Origin: Hyphococcus sp.
Lineage (GTDB): Bacteria; Pseudomonadota; Alphaproteobacteria; Caulobacterales; Parvularculaceae
NCBI GenBank assembly: GCA_028285645.1
Contig: JANQOV010000160.1
Span: 1-34,589, forward strand
Direction of reading: 5' to 3'
Length of the DNA stretch: 34,589 nucleotides
The notes beneath the pieces were generated by a model. The model made no database searches, was not told the DNA's origin, and saw only the letters and a program-made list of their open reading frames with translations. Both the position numbers and the translations under genes were made by a program. Shown piece after piece: positions 17,609-24,898 of the stretch (positions are counted from its first letter, which is position 1; every line of letters begins with the position of its first letter).

Positions 17609-20092
17609 TTACTCGCCCGCCTGATCGTCTTTGGCCATCATTTCACGAACGCGCGCCAAGATGTTGTGCCGCTCATCTAACCGCGCAAGAGTTGCCGCAT
17701 TTTCCGCTTCGATCTGCGCTAGGATTTGTTGAAATTCCGTCTCTTCGAACAGAGGTTCAAAATAGCCGTTGGCGTCGTAAAAATCTCTGTCGATACAGCC
17801 GTTACAGTTGAAGCTGTAAACAAAGCGGAAACCCTTGTCATAGGCTGTTTGCAGTTCGGAGATTGCCGCGTCGATGTCTCCGGAATGACCGTGCAGGATG
17901 GCGCGAGCAAGGTGCTGTCGCCAACCTGTCATAGGATCGCTAACGGAAGCGTCAATTGATGCGGCCCAAATGCTGTCAGCCTCATCGTGGCGTTGAAGCT
18001 TGTCCAGGATCAGTGCTCCTGTAACGGCCTCCCGATCAAAAACGGAATTGAACATGCTGATATTGATTTGCGGATCGTTAGGCTGAACAAGGTCCGGCCG
18101 CGCCTCGACAATGATCTCAAGAGCGCGTTGCGGATCGCCGTTCGCCAGCAACGATTCAGACAACGCCCCATTTGCCCAGCGCGGTCGGTCTTTGAGGTTG
18201 TAAATCTGTTCTGCAATTGCAAGCTCGGATTCCGACTGCTTTCGTAGACCGTGCGCCTGCAAGCTCGTGAACAATGCCCAATTTGGCGAGGAAGTTTCCT
18301 CAACTTCCCTTTCCAACAGGAATACAGCTTCCTCCATGCGGCCAAGATCGGCAAGAACAGCAGCGCGCAGAAGCCGGGAAAACTCGTCAACACCAGGGCC
18401 GCTCCAGTCGCGGAAAAGGTATTCGCCCATTCTCTCGATATCGCCAATGTTACGCGCCAGGATTGCGCCTTCAGCACGCGATGTTTCAGGCATCAATGTG
18501 TAGGCGCGTTCGGCAAGCTGAATTGCGGAGTCGAAGTCCTCCAGCTGCAAATAGTTGTCTTGAAGATTGCGACGTGCTGAGACGAGGCCGAAATCGATAT
18601 CAAGAACGCGGTTTAAAAGTTCAATTTTTCGCTTCGAATCCAGCGTGATTCTGGAGAGTGCATGCAAAGCTTCCACATGGCGCGGATTCGCGCGAACGGC
18701 GCGGTCATAAAAACCTAAGGCGAGCGTTTTCGCGGCGCTATCCCCCGATCCGCCACGAGATTGCATGGATGCGCCAAATTCCTGCACCCAACCTTGCGCA
18801 AACAGGACGTCTGCTGAAGTTGGTTGTAGCGAAACAGCTCTACTTATCGCTGCGTTCATTATTGAGCGATTGCTTTCGCCGCCGACACTTAGGGTGAAAC
18901 CATTATGAATCGCATAGGCGGCCAGTACCGCCTTATAGCTTTGTGCTAATGCATGATTTGGGTCAATTTCCGTCGCAGCGCGAAACTTTTCAAAAGCATC
19001 AGGCAGGTTTCGTGCATTCCAAAGCGCGCGCCCCTCGAGATACAGTTCGTGCGCCTTTGCATCGACATTGCCAACGGCGGCTGGGTTGTTTATTCCGCTT
19101 TCGGGAATGGCGCCGAGGAGTTCAGTGACAACGAGACGGGAAATCTCGTCCTGGATCGCAAAGATGCCATCGAGCTTGCGGTCGTAGGTTTGTGACCATA
19201 AGTGAAAGCCATTTTCCGCTTCGATGAGCTGTGCCGTTATGCGCAATTGGTCGCCTGAGAGCCGTACGCTTCCCTCGAGCAGATATTGGACATTGAGACC
19301 TTGTCCAATCTCGCGCATGTCTTCGAGCTTGCCTTTGTAGCGAAAGGATGATGTGCGGCCGGGCACTTCAAGCCCCTCAACATTCGCGAGCCAATTGAGA
19401 AGTTCTTCAGTAAGACCGTCAGCGAAGTGTTCCTGCTCGGGGTCGGACGACATGTTGACAAAAGGCAGCACTGCCAGGGAAACCGCCCCCGTCGCGCTGT
19501 CGCCCTTTGCTGCAGGCGCCTCGTTCGTTTTTGTTGATGACGTCGTATCGGCGACGGGTTCCGAACGACTGTCGCGACTTGAAATGATTGCAACCGCCGC
19601 CAATCCAACGACTACTGCTAAGGCTAAGGCGCCGCCCCAAATTCTTTTATCGGAGAGTATTGTTGACTGGCGCGCCATTGGCGGCGAGGGGCTTTCAACG
19701 CCTTCTTTCGGTATTGACTTCAAAGCATCAAGTAATTGTTGAAACGGTGCAGCCTCGGTGTCGCCACGCCAGTCTGAAAGATCAAGCGATTGGTACTGAC
19801 GAAACCCTATTGGCGGGCGTTCCGTATCCAAGCGCACCGGGATGAGTTTTTGTTGTTCGTGTGCTGCTGACGCTTCGTCCTTGACCCAGGAAGATTGATT
19901 TGCATCCGCGGACCAAGCGACGATCACGGCTTTTGCTTCATTCAATTCCCGCTCAATATCCTTTGAGAACTCAGCGCCAATTTCTATTCGGCGATCCCAC
20001 CAAACAGAATACCCGCTTGCTTCGAGTGCTTTACTGAGCTTCTCGATTTTGTCGCGGTTAGGCCGCGCATATGAGATGAAAATATCAGCCAA
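17609..20092 (-). CDS. TIR domain - transmembrane - TolB_N-like - TPR protein
   Basis: 827 residues. The TIR domain (about 1-125) starts DIFISYARPNRDKI; Glu73 in SSWVKDEAS aligns by motif with the catalytic Glu of SARM1-type TIR NADases. One transmembrane helix follows (151-171). Residues ~204-330 are the TolB N-terminal/COG5616-like domain (LAVLPFVNMSSDPEQEHFADGLTEELLNWL... YLLEGSVR... LWSQTYDR). The rest to about 790 is tetratricopeptide repeats (for example AHELYLEGRALWNARNLPDAFEKFRAATEIDPNHALAQSY). The TIR side should be cytoplasmic and the TPR side periplasmic. The start codon is TTG (20092-20090), giving the standard TIR N-terminus. It is same-strand but separated by 138-157 bp from pth and ychF. 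Role could be signalling or defence; unproven. Confidence 0.88.
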   Translation of the reverse strand: MADIFISYARPNRDKIEKLSKALEASGYSVWWDRRIEIGAEFSKDIERELNEAKAVIVAWSADANQSSWVKDEASAAHEQQKLIPVRLDTERPPIGFRQYQSLDLSDWRGDTEAAPFQQLLDALKSIPKEGVESPSPPMARQSTILSDKRIWGGALALAVVVGLAAVAIISSRDSRSEPVADTTSSTKTNEAPAAKGDSATGAVSLAVLPFVNMSSDPEQEHFADGLTEELLNWLANVEGLEVPGRTSSFRYKGKLEDMREIGQGLNVQYLLEGSVRLSGDQLRITAQLIEAENGFHLWSQTYDRKLDGIFAIQDEISRLVVTELLGAIPESGINNPAAVGNVDAKAHELYLEGRALWNARNLPDAFEKFRAATEIDPNHALAQSYKAVLAAYAIHNGFTLSVGGESNRSIMNAAISRAVSLQPTSADVLFAQGWVQEFGASMQSRGGSGDSAAKTLALGFYDRAVRANPRHVEALHALSRITLDSKRKIELLNRVLDIDFGLVSARRNLQDNYLQLEDFDSAIQLAERAYTLMPETSRAEGAILARNIGDIERMGEYLFRDWSGPGVDEFSRLLRAAVLADLGRMEEAVFLLEREVEETSSPNWALFTSLQAHGLRKQSESELAIAEQIYNLKDRPRWANGALSESLLANGDPQRALEIIVEARPDLVQPNDPQINISMFNSVFDREAVTGALILDKLQRHDEADSIWAASIDASVSDPMTGWRQHLARAILHGHSGDIDAAISELQTAYDKGFRFVYSFNCNGCIDRDFYDANGYFEPLFEETEFQQILAQIEAENAATLARLDERHNILARVREMMAKDDQAGE

Positions 20093-20182
20093 AACTCATT
20101 CCGCTTTCTGAGGGGAATCTAGCACAGCTTCAATCTAATGTCAGAATTGGAATCGCATTATGGGGCCGGCACGGATCCGCAA

Positions 20183-20201
20183 AACAGCAAAATGTGCTGT
20201 T
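20183..20201 (-). terminator. Weak terminator-like hairpin after pth
   Basis: A perfect 7-bp stem AACAGCA/TGCTGTT (20183-20189 with 20195-20201) with a 5-nt loop lies about 30 nt beyond the pth stop. Read on the minus strand the stem runs into four T residues only. It would separate pth from the TIR gene transcriptionally. The short U-tract makes this tentative. Confidence 0.35.
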
Positions 20202-20230
20202 AGTTTCCTCTTTTATTCCTGCTTGTGCGC

Positions 20231-20971
20231 CTAGCCCTTGTCGCGACCAAGTATTCGGCCAAGGGCTGCGAAAGGTCCACGCTCCTCGGGCGGTTTTTCC
20301 TGTGGATCTTGCGTCTTTGTCCGTTTCTTGTCTGCTTCGCTGCGCGCGTCTTCGCGCTTTGTTGTTTGTTTCGTATATTCAGCGGGCGGATTTGCCGGCG
20401 CCAAGCGCTGGGCGATGTCGCTGGCGAAGCGCTTGTCGTCTTCTGCGAGGAAGGGCGCGGCGGCAGCGATGGCGTCGAGCATCGGTGCTAACCAATTCTG
20501 GTCCGCGTTCGAAAAATTACCGAGCACATGACCCGTGACTTTTGATTTTTCACCGGGATGGCCGATACCAATTCGCACACGTCTGAAATCGGCGCCCAAA
20601 TGCGCTGCTATTGACTTAATGCCGTTATGGCCCGCCGCGCCGCCGCCGGTTTTGATGCGCAGCTTGCCGGGCGCAAGGTCGAGCTCATCGTAAAAGACGA
20701 TGACGTCTTCGGGAGCCAGCTTGTAAAACCGCGCAGCTTCTCCAACAGAGCGACCACTCTCATTCATGAAGGTCATTGGTTTTAGAATGAGGGCTTTTGT
20801 GCGCCGCCCCCGGTCCTCAACAAAGCCTTCGCGCAACTCGCCTTGAAACTTTGCGCGTGGTGCTCCGAAGCCATAGTGTTCAGCGATCGCATCGACAGCC
20901 ATGAAACCGACATTATGGCGATGGCGCGCATATTCTGCGCCCGGATTACCGAGGCCGACAAGGAGAAGCAT
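20231..20971 (-). CDS. pth: Peptidyl-tRNA hydrolase with charged C-terminal extension
   Basis: 246 residues. The bacterial Pth core (about 1-190) shows the N-terminal GLGNPG (6-11), catalytic His19 in RHRHNVGF, KPMTFMNESG, FYDELDLAPGKLRIKTGGGAAGHNGIKSI and RIGIGHP. The enzyme recycles peptidyl-tRNA released early from ribosomes. The ~50-residue tail (KQTTKREDARSEADKK...) is charged, low-complexity and longer than in enterobacterial Pth, a known tendency in alphaproteobacteria. AGGAG precedes the ATG region. It follows rplY by 59 nt in the same direction, a classic pair. Confidence 0.97.
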   Translation of the reverse strand: MLLLVGLGNPGAEYARHRHNVGFMAVDAIAEHYGFGAPRAKFQGELREGFVEDRGRRTKALILKPMTFMNESGRSVGEAARFYKLAPEDVIVFYDELDLAPGKLRIKTGGGAAGHNGIKSIAAHLGADFRRVRIGIGHPGEKSKVTGHVLGNFSNADQNWLAPMLDAIAAAAPFLAEDDKRFASDIAQRLAPANPPAEYTKQTTKREDARSEADKKRTKTQDPQEKPPEERGPFAALGRILGRDKG

Positions 20972-21030
20972 AGGATGCGCTCCGGTTGCGAGCGGCGATA
21001 GCGATCAGCGCTAATGAAAGCGCCGGCGCT

Positions 21031-21726
21031 TTAATCTTCTTTTTTGTCGCCGCCAGCGTCTTCGCCGCCTTCAGTCGCCGCTTCTTCGCCTTCTGCAGCT
21101 TCGCCGTCTTCCGCTGCTTCCGCCGCTTCGGCCTCATCTTCTGCCGATTTCAGCGCTGACGGCGCGGCAATCGTGGCAATCGTGTAGTCGCGATCCTTGG
21201 TGACGAGTTCCACGCGATCCGGCAGCGTGATGGCGGATACGTGGATCGTATCGCCCACCTCAAGACCGGTGACATCGATTTCAAAGATCTCTGGAATCGC
21301 CGTCGCCGGCGCATAAACTGCGACAGCGTGGCGGACGACGTTAAGCACGCCGCCTTTCTTAAGACCCGGAGATTGGTCTTCGTTAAGGAAGCGAACCGGC
21401 ACTTCAACGTCGATGCGGGTTTTCTCATCGACCCGCAGCATATCCACGTGGATTGGCATGCCTTTTACCGGGTGCACCTGCACAGCGCGAGCGATTACCG
21501 GCTGCTGGCCTTCCTCGCCGGGAACGTCGATCTTGGCGAGATGTGATTTCAGTCGGCCGGCTAGAAACGCCTTTTGCACTTCATTGTGCTTCAGCCGGAT
21601 CGGCACAGGATTATCGCCGCCGCCATAAAGCACGCCGGGGATCCAACCTTCACGTCTTGCGGCCCTTGCGCCGCCAGTGCCTGTACGCTCGCGCGGTTCA
21701 CAGTAAAAAACGTCGGTTTCGGCCAT
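21031..21726 (-). CDS. rplY: Large-subunit ribosomal protein bL25 (CTC type)
   Basis: 231 residues. The N-terminal 5S rRNA-binding L25 domain (about 1-95) has RERTGTGGARAARREGWIPGVLYGGG and the C-terminal TL5/CTC beta domain follows (VEVPVRFLNEDQSPGLKKGGVLNVVRHAV...PEIFEIDVTGLEVGDTIHVS). The last ~45 residues are an acidic Glu/Ala tail. bL25 binds loop E of 5S rRNA. The start ATG at 21726 is preferred over one 7 codons upstream because GAGGA (complement of 21737-21741) sits 10 nt before it and homologues begin at this point. A terminator-like hairpin lies directly upstream of the Shine-Dalgarno. Confidence 0.96.
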   Translation of the reverse strand: MAETDVFYCEPRERTGTGGARAARREGWIPGVLYGGGDNPVPIRLKHNEVQKAFLAGRLKSHLAKIDVPGEEGQQPVIARAVQVHPVKGMPIHVDMLRVDEKTRIDVEVPVRFLNEDQSPGLKKGGVLNVVRHAVAVYAPATAIPEIFEIDVTGLEVGDTIHVSAITLPDRVELVTKDRDYTIATIAAPSALKSAEDEAEAAEAAEDGEAAEGEEAATEGGEDAGGDKKED

Positions 21727-21745
21727 GGGATTAGCGTCCTCACGC

Positions 21746-21789
21746 AAAAAACAGCCGCAGCGGCGGGCTTTTGAGCCCTCGCGGCGGCT
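21746..21789 (-). promoter_or_regulatory. Terminator-like leader hairpin (putative attenuator) before rplY
   Basis: AGCCGC (21753-21758) pairs with GCGGCT (21784-21789); three more pairs (21760-21762 with 21780-21782) and GGGCT/AGCCC (21765-21769 with 21774-21778) extend the stem to a 4-nt loop. Read on the minus strand the hairpin is followed by one G and six T residues (complement of 21746-21751). Its U-run ends 4 nt before the rplY Shine-Dalgarno. No minus-strand gene lies upstream that would need a terminator, because the next gene is divergent. It is therefore best explained as a 5'-leader attenuator of rplY-pth. Confidence 0.65.
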
Positions 21790-21927
21790 TGAAAATCTCT
21801 CAATGAGCGGGGGTCTATAGAGGAAGGCCGCGTGAATTTCAAGGAGGCGCAGGGGCCGATTTTCGGCTATTGCCGGGGGATCGGATCAAGGCCCGGCAAG
21901 GGCCTATCCGTGCAGGAAAACCTCGCC

Positions 21928-22851
21928 ATGGCGCCCCAAACCCAACAATCTACGTCCGGCCAAAGCAATAACCCGCTGATTTTCGTCAGTGCCTTGTCCT
22001 ACGCCCATCCCGGAGCCGAACAGCCAGCGTTGCGAGACCTCCATTTTGAGGTGCGACGGGGCGAGATTTTCGGCCTGCTTGGGCCTTCCGGCGCCGGCAA
22101 AAGCACGCTGCAGCGCATCCTGACGCGTCAGATCCGACGGTTCGAGACTGGGTCGGTGTCATCGCTGGGGCGCGATATCAAAGACTGGGGACATGACTAT
22201 TTTGAGCGGATCGGGGTCGGGTTTGAATTGCCGAACCATTATCTGCGGCTGACCGGTAAGGAGAATCTCGAATTTTTCGCGTCGCTCTATGCGTCGACAA
22301 CGGCGCCGCCGGAAAGGCTTCTTGAAATGGTCGGACTGGAAGACGCTGCGGGCCGGCGCGTTGCAGACTTTTCCAAGGGCATGATGGTGCGGCTAAATTT
22401 TGCGCGCGCGTTGCTGCACGATCCGGAACTTGTATTTCTTGATGAGCCGACCACCGGCCTTGATCCCACAAGCGCGCGGCGCATCAAGACGATCATCAGC
22501 GACCTAAAAACAGCCGGCAAGACGATCATTCTGACGACCCACAATATGCATGATGCTGACGAATTGTGTGATCGCGTCGGTTTCATTGTCGCTGGCGCCA
22601 TGAATACGCTGGATGCGCCGGAAAACCTAAAGGCGCGCTATGGCGAACGGCGAGTAGAAGTCGTGGCTGAAGTTGAAGGCAAGAAGGCTATCAAAAATTT
22701 TCCCCTAGACGGGCTGGGTGACAATGAAGACTTCAGAAAGTTTCTTTCAACACATGCGATCCGGACCATACATAGTCAGGAAGCAAGCCTTGAGAAGGTC
22801 TTCGCAAAAGTAACAGGCGTAACCCTCGGACCGGAAGGCGGCGCTGCGTGA
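21928..22851 (+). CDS. ABC transporter ATP-binding protein (drug-exporter type)
   Basis: 307 residues. Walker A is GPSGAGKST (52-60), Walker B ELVFLDEP (167-174), D-loop TGLDP and H-loop His205 (TTHNM). Two motifs are atypical: the signature is DFSKGM rather than LSGGQ, and the Q-loop position reads GFELPNHY with Glu. Both variants recur in export ATPases of the DrrA/fluoroquinolone-exporter-like group, so the protein should still be active. A ~60-residue C-terminal domain follows. The frame is open from 21832; ATG 21928 is chosen because AGGAAAA precedes it at 21914. It overlaps the next gene by 4 bp (GTGA). Confidence 0.92.
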   Translation: MAPQTQQSTSGQSNNPLIFVSALSYAHPGAEQPALRDLHFEVRRGEIFGLLGPSGAGKSTLQRILTRQIRRFETGSVSSLGRDIKDWGHDYFERIGVGFELPNHYLRLTGKENLEFFASLYASTTAPPERLLEMVGLEDAAGRRVADFSKGMMVRLNFARALLHDPELVFLDEPTTGLDPTSARRIKTIISDLKTAGKTIILTTHNMHDADELCDRVGFIVAGAMNTLDAPENLKARYGERRVEVVAEVEGKKAIKNFPLDGLGDNEDFRKFLSTHAIRTIHSQEASLEKVFAKVTGVTLGPEGGAA

Positions 22852-23561
22852 GTGCGCTTGCGCAAATGATCCGTTGGGATGCGCTGCTTCAATGGCGGTC
22901 CCATCTTTATGCGGCGACTGCCGTAGCGACGGCTTTTGTTTGCGCCGTCGTGTTGATGATTCCGCTCGATCCGATCCCGCCGAAATTGGTAGCGGCGCTT
23001 ATTTTTGTCGATCCTGCAGTGATCGGGCTTTCCTTCGTGGGCGGGGTCATCGCCATGGAACGAACCGCCGGCACGCTTTCCGCGCTCGGCGTAAGCCCGT
23101 CTCCCGGCTGGGTCTATGTCGTTTCAAAAATCGCAACGTTTACGTTTCTCGGGGTGCTGTCGGGCGGCGTCATTGCGATCGTCGCCGCAGGCGCGGCGTT
23201 CAATGCGCCGATGATGTTGTTCGCGCTTGTTCTTACTAATGCGGCCGCGGTGGTGATCGGGTTTGTGCTCGTCGCGCCGACGCGATCGATGAACGGTTTT
23301 ATTTCCAGTCTCATTATCTTCTCGATGATTTCGATTTTGCCGATCGCTGCTTTTTTCGATCTAGCGCCGGCGCCAATTGACTTGCTGCTGCGGGTGATTC
23401 CGTCTTACGCCATGCTGATCGTGTTGGAGGCCGGCGTTTCAGTATCGGTCGCGACTGCAGATCTATTCTACGGGGTTGCTTATCTGTTGCTGATTGTCGG
23501 CTTCGGCCTCAAGCGCGCAGTTGGCGACTATGACCAACGCATCGTGACGGAAGGGCTGTAG
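22848..23561 (+). CDS. ABC transporter permease subunit
   Basis: 237 residues, six predicted membrane helices, no nucleotide-binding motif. The GTG start lies inside the stop of the ATPase gene (GTGA overlap), so translation is coupled. The segment GGVIAMERTAGTLSALGVSPSPGWVYVVSK resembles the coupling-helix region of ABC-2 type exporters (ERexGTLe-like). With the second permease it probably forms a heterodimeric channel. The substrate is unknown; architecture (one ATPase and two ~240-residue permeases) resembles the mycobacterial Rv2686c-Rv2688c type. Confidence 0.88.
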   Translation: MSALAQMIRWDALLQWRSHLYAATAVATAFVCAVVLMIPLDPIPPKLVAALIFVDPAVIGLSFVGGVIAMERTAGTLSALGVSPSPGWVYVVSKIATFTFLGVLSGGVIAIVAAGAAFNAPMMLFALVLTNAAAVVIGFVLVAPTRSMNGFISSLIIFSMISILPIAAFFDLAPAPIDLLLRVIPSYAMLIVLEAGVSVSVATADLFYGVAYLLLIVGFGLKRAVGDYDQRIVTEGL

Positions 23562-23563
23562 CC

Positions 23564-24310
23564 GTGCGGGCGTTTTTCTCCATCTTGATGCTTGATCTGC
23601 GCAGCCTCGTGCGCGACCAGTTTTTGTTCATGGTATTTTTGATCGCTGCCGTTGCTGTTGGCCTCATTATGGTTGCTGGCGTTAACAAGCAAGCCTGGGG
23701 CATTGTGCACCTCACGCAGTGGATTCCTTATGTCATCATCTTCTCTATCATAACGAACCCTTCCAGTTTCGGGATGATGTTTGGGCTGCCGCTGATTGAG
23801 GAGGCGGAAACCCGCGTCCGCGCTGCGTTACTCGTTGCGCCTTTGCCGCCTGTTCAAATGATCCTGATGCGGATGCCCTTAGTTTGGGTTGCGCTCACCT
23901 GCGTTGCATTATTCTTAGCGGTAGGGGTCAATTCAACTTGGCAGGCCGTTGAATTAGCGTGGTTTGAATGGCTGGCGCTTTGCGTCGCCGCAGCTTTCAT
24001 TGGCCCAGTCGCGATGATTGTGATCTCTGCGCTTGCGTCAAACCGCGTCGAAGCACTGGCGCTCGGTAAGTTCATCGGCGTCATGACCGCGCCAGGCGCG
24101 CTTTTATATCTGACGCCGCCGGACGCTCTTTACCGTTGGCTGCTTTTTGTGTTTCCAACGGCGCCGATCATCGAAGCCTATGAGGCGTTTCGCGCTGGCG
24201 CGAGCGGCGCTGCTTGGCTGTGGCTTGGTTGGGCGATGCTCTATATTGCCGCGCTGATTGCGCTTTCCGTGCGGCTTTATCTGCGGCGGTCCTACAGAAT
24301 AACTGCCTAA
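23564..24310 (+). CDS. ABC transporter permease subunit
   Basis: 248 residues, six predicted membrane helices. The GTG start lies 2 nt after the stop of the first permease, so the three genes form one operon. GLPLIEEAETRVRAALLVAPLPPVQMILMR is the ABC-2-like cytoplasmic coupling segment equivalent to the one in the partner subunit. The C-terminus is basic (RLYLRRSYRITA). No terminator was found in the following 246 bp, but a large inverted repeat lies at 24421-24462. Confidence 0.87.
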   Translation: MRAFFSILMLDLRSLVRDQFLFMVFLIAAVAVGLIMVAGVNKQAWGIVHLTQWIPYVIIFSIITNPSSFGMMFGLPLIEEAETRVRAALLVAPLPPVQMILMRMPLVWVALTCVALFLAVGVNSTWQAVELAWFEWLALCVAAAFIGPVAMIVISALASNRVEALALGKFIGVMTAPGALLYLTPPDALYRWLLFVFPTAPIIEAYEAFRAGASGAAWLWLGWAMLYIAALIALSVRLYLRRSYRITA

Positions 24311-24420
24311 AGAACCGGGAACGCCAGCCTGTCACGCCACGATTTTATTCCGATTGGCCGAACCCTCCCGATCACCCGTAATTCACGATATAGATCAATC
24401 CTCGCCGGGGGGGTTGTCAT

Positions 24421-24462
24421 CATCGTGCCACTGTATTAATACATTGATACAGTGGCACGATG
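24421..24462. promoter_or_regulatory. Perfect 16-bp inverted repeat, candidate operator
   Basis: CATCGTGCCACTGTAT (24421-24436) is exactly repeated in inverse orientation at 24447-24462, separated by the 10-nt spacer TAATACATTG. Inside it a second perfect palindrome, TGTATTAATACA, spans 24432-24443, so the site offers TGTAT-type half-sites in two registers. No U-run adjoins either side, so it is not a terminator. It lies 95 bp before the TrpR-like gene, in the only upstream region of the yerC-like/hisG pair, and fits a repressor operator. Confidence 0.6.
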
Positions 24463-24556
24463 GCGCGGGGAGTTGACGGCGGCTTGGGCCGGCGTCTCGT
24501 AGCAGTGAAATGGCGATGTCCAGTCGGCGCGCTGCAGAAACAGGAGAGGCGACCAA

Positions 24557-24865
24557 ATGAAAGGTCCGTCCAAACAGAATATGAGCGCCCGGCGCAGGAA
24601 AGACGAAAAGGCGTTGTTTGACGCTTTTGCAAAGCTGAAATCTGGCCCCGAGGCGGGCAGATTTCTGCGCGATCTTGCTACGCCCGCAGAACTTGAAGCT
24701 TTCGCCGAGCGCTGGCGCATCGCGCGCTTGTTAGACGAGGGCGGTCATTCCTATCGCGGTATTTCCGCCGAGACCGGCGCATCGACCACGACCATAGCGC
24801 GCGTGGCGCGATTTCTGCGCGAAGAAAGCCACCGCGGTTATCGATTGGTGCTGGACCGTCTTTAG
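24557..24865 (+). CDS. TrpR-related YerC/YecD family DNA-binding protein
   Basis: 102 residues, all helical. The C-terminal half carries a TrpR-type helix-turn-helix: LEAFAERWRIARLLDEGGHSYRGISAETGASTTTIARVARFLREE, with the TTTIARVARFL recognition helix. YerC/HisR-type members of the TrpR superfamily are associated with histidine biosynthesis genes in several phyla, and here the gene is followed 33 nt later by hisG on the same strand. This suggests it controls hisG and itself through the inverted repeat at 24421-24462. AGGAGAGG (24542-24549) sits 7 nt before the ATG. Confidence 0.9.
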   Translation: MKGPSKQNMSARRRKDEKALFDAFAKLKSGPEAGRFLRDLATPAELEAFAERWRIARLLDEGGHSYRGISAETGASTTTIARVARFLREESHRGYRLVLDRL

Positions 24866-24898
24866 GCGGATCTTTCGAGATCTATTCTGGAGAGTGTT

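Noticed and set aside
21832..21927. N-terminal extension of the ABC ATPase from a GTG
   Set aside because: The extension is not ABC-like and the internal ATG at 21928 has a proper Shine-Dalgarno.
24473..24501. TTGACG as a -35 element before the TrpR-like gene
   Set aside because: No acceptable -10 element lies at 16-18 bp spacing.
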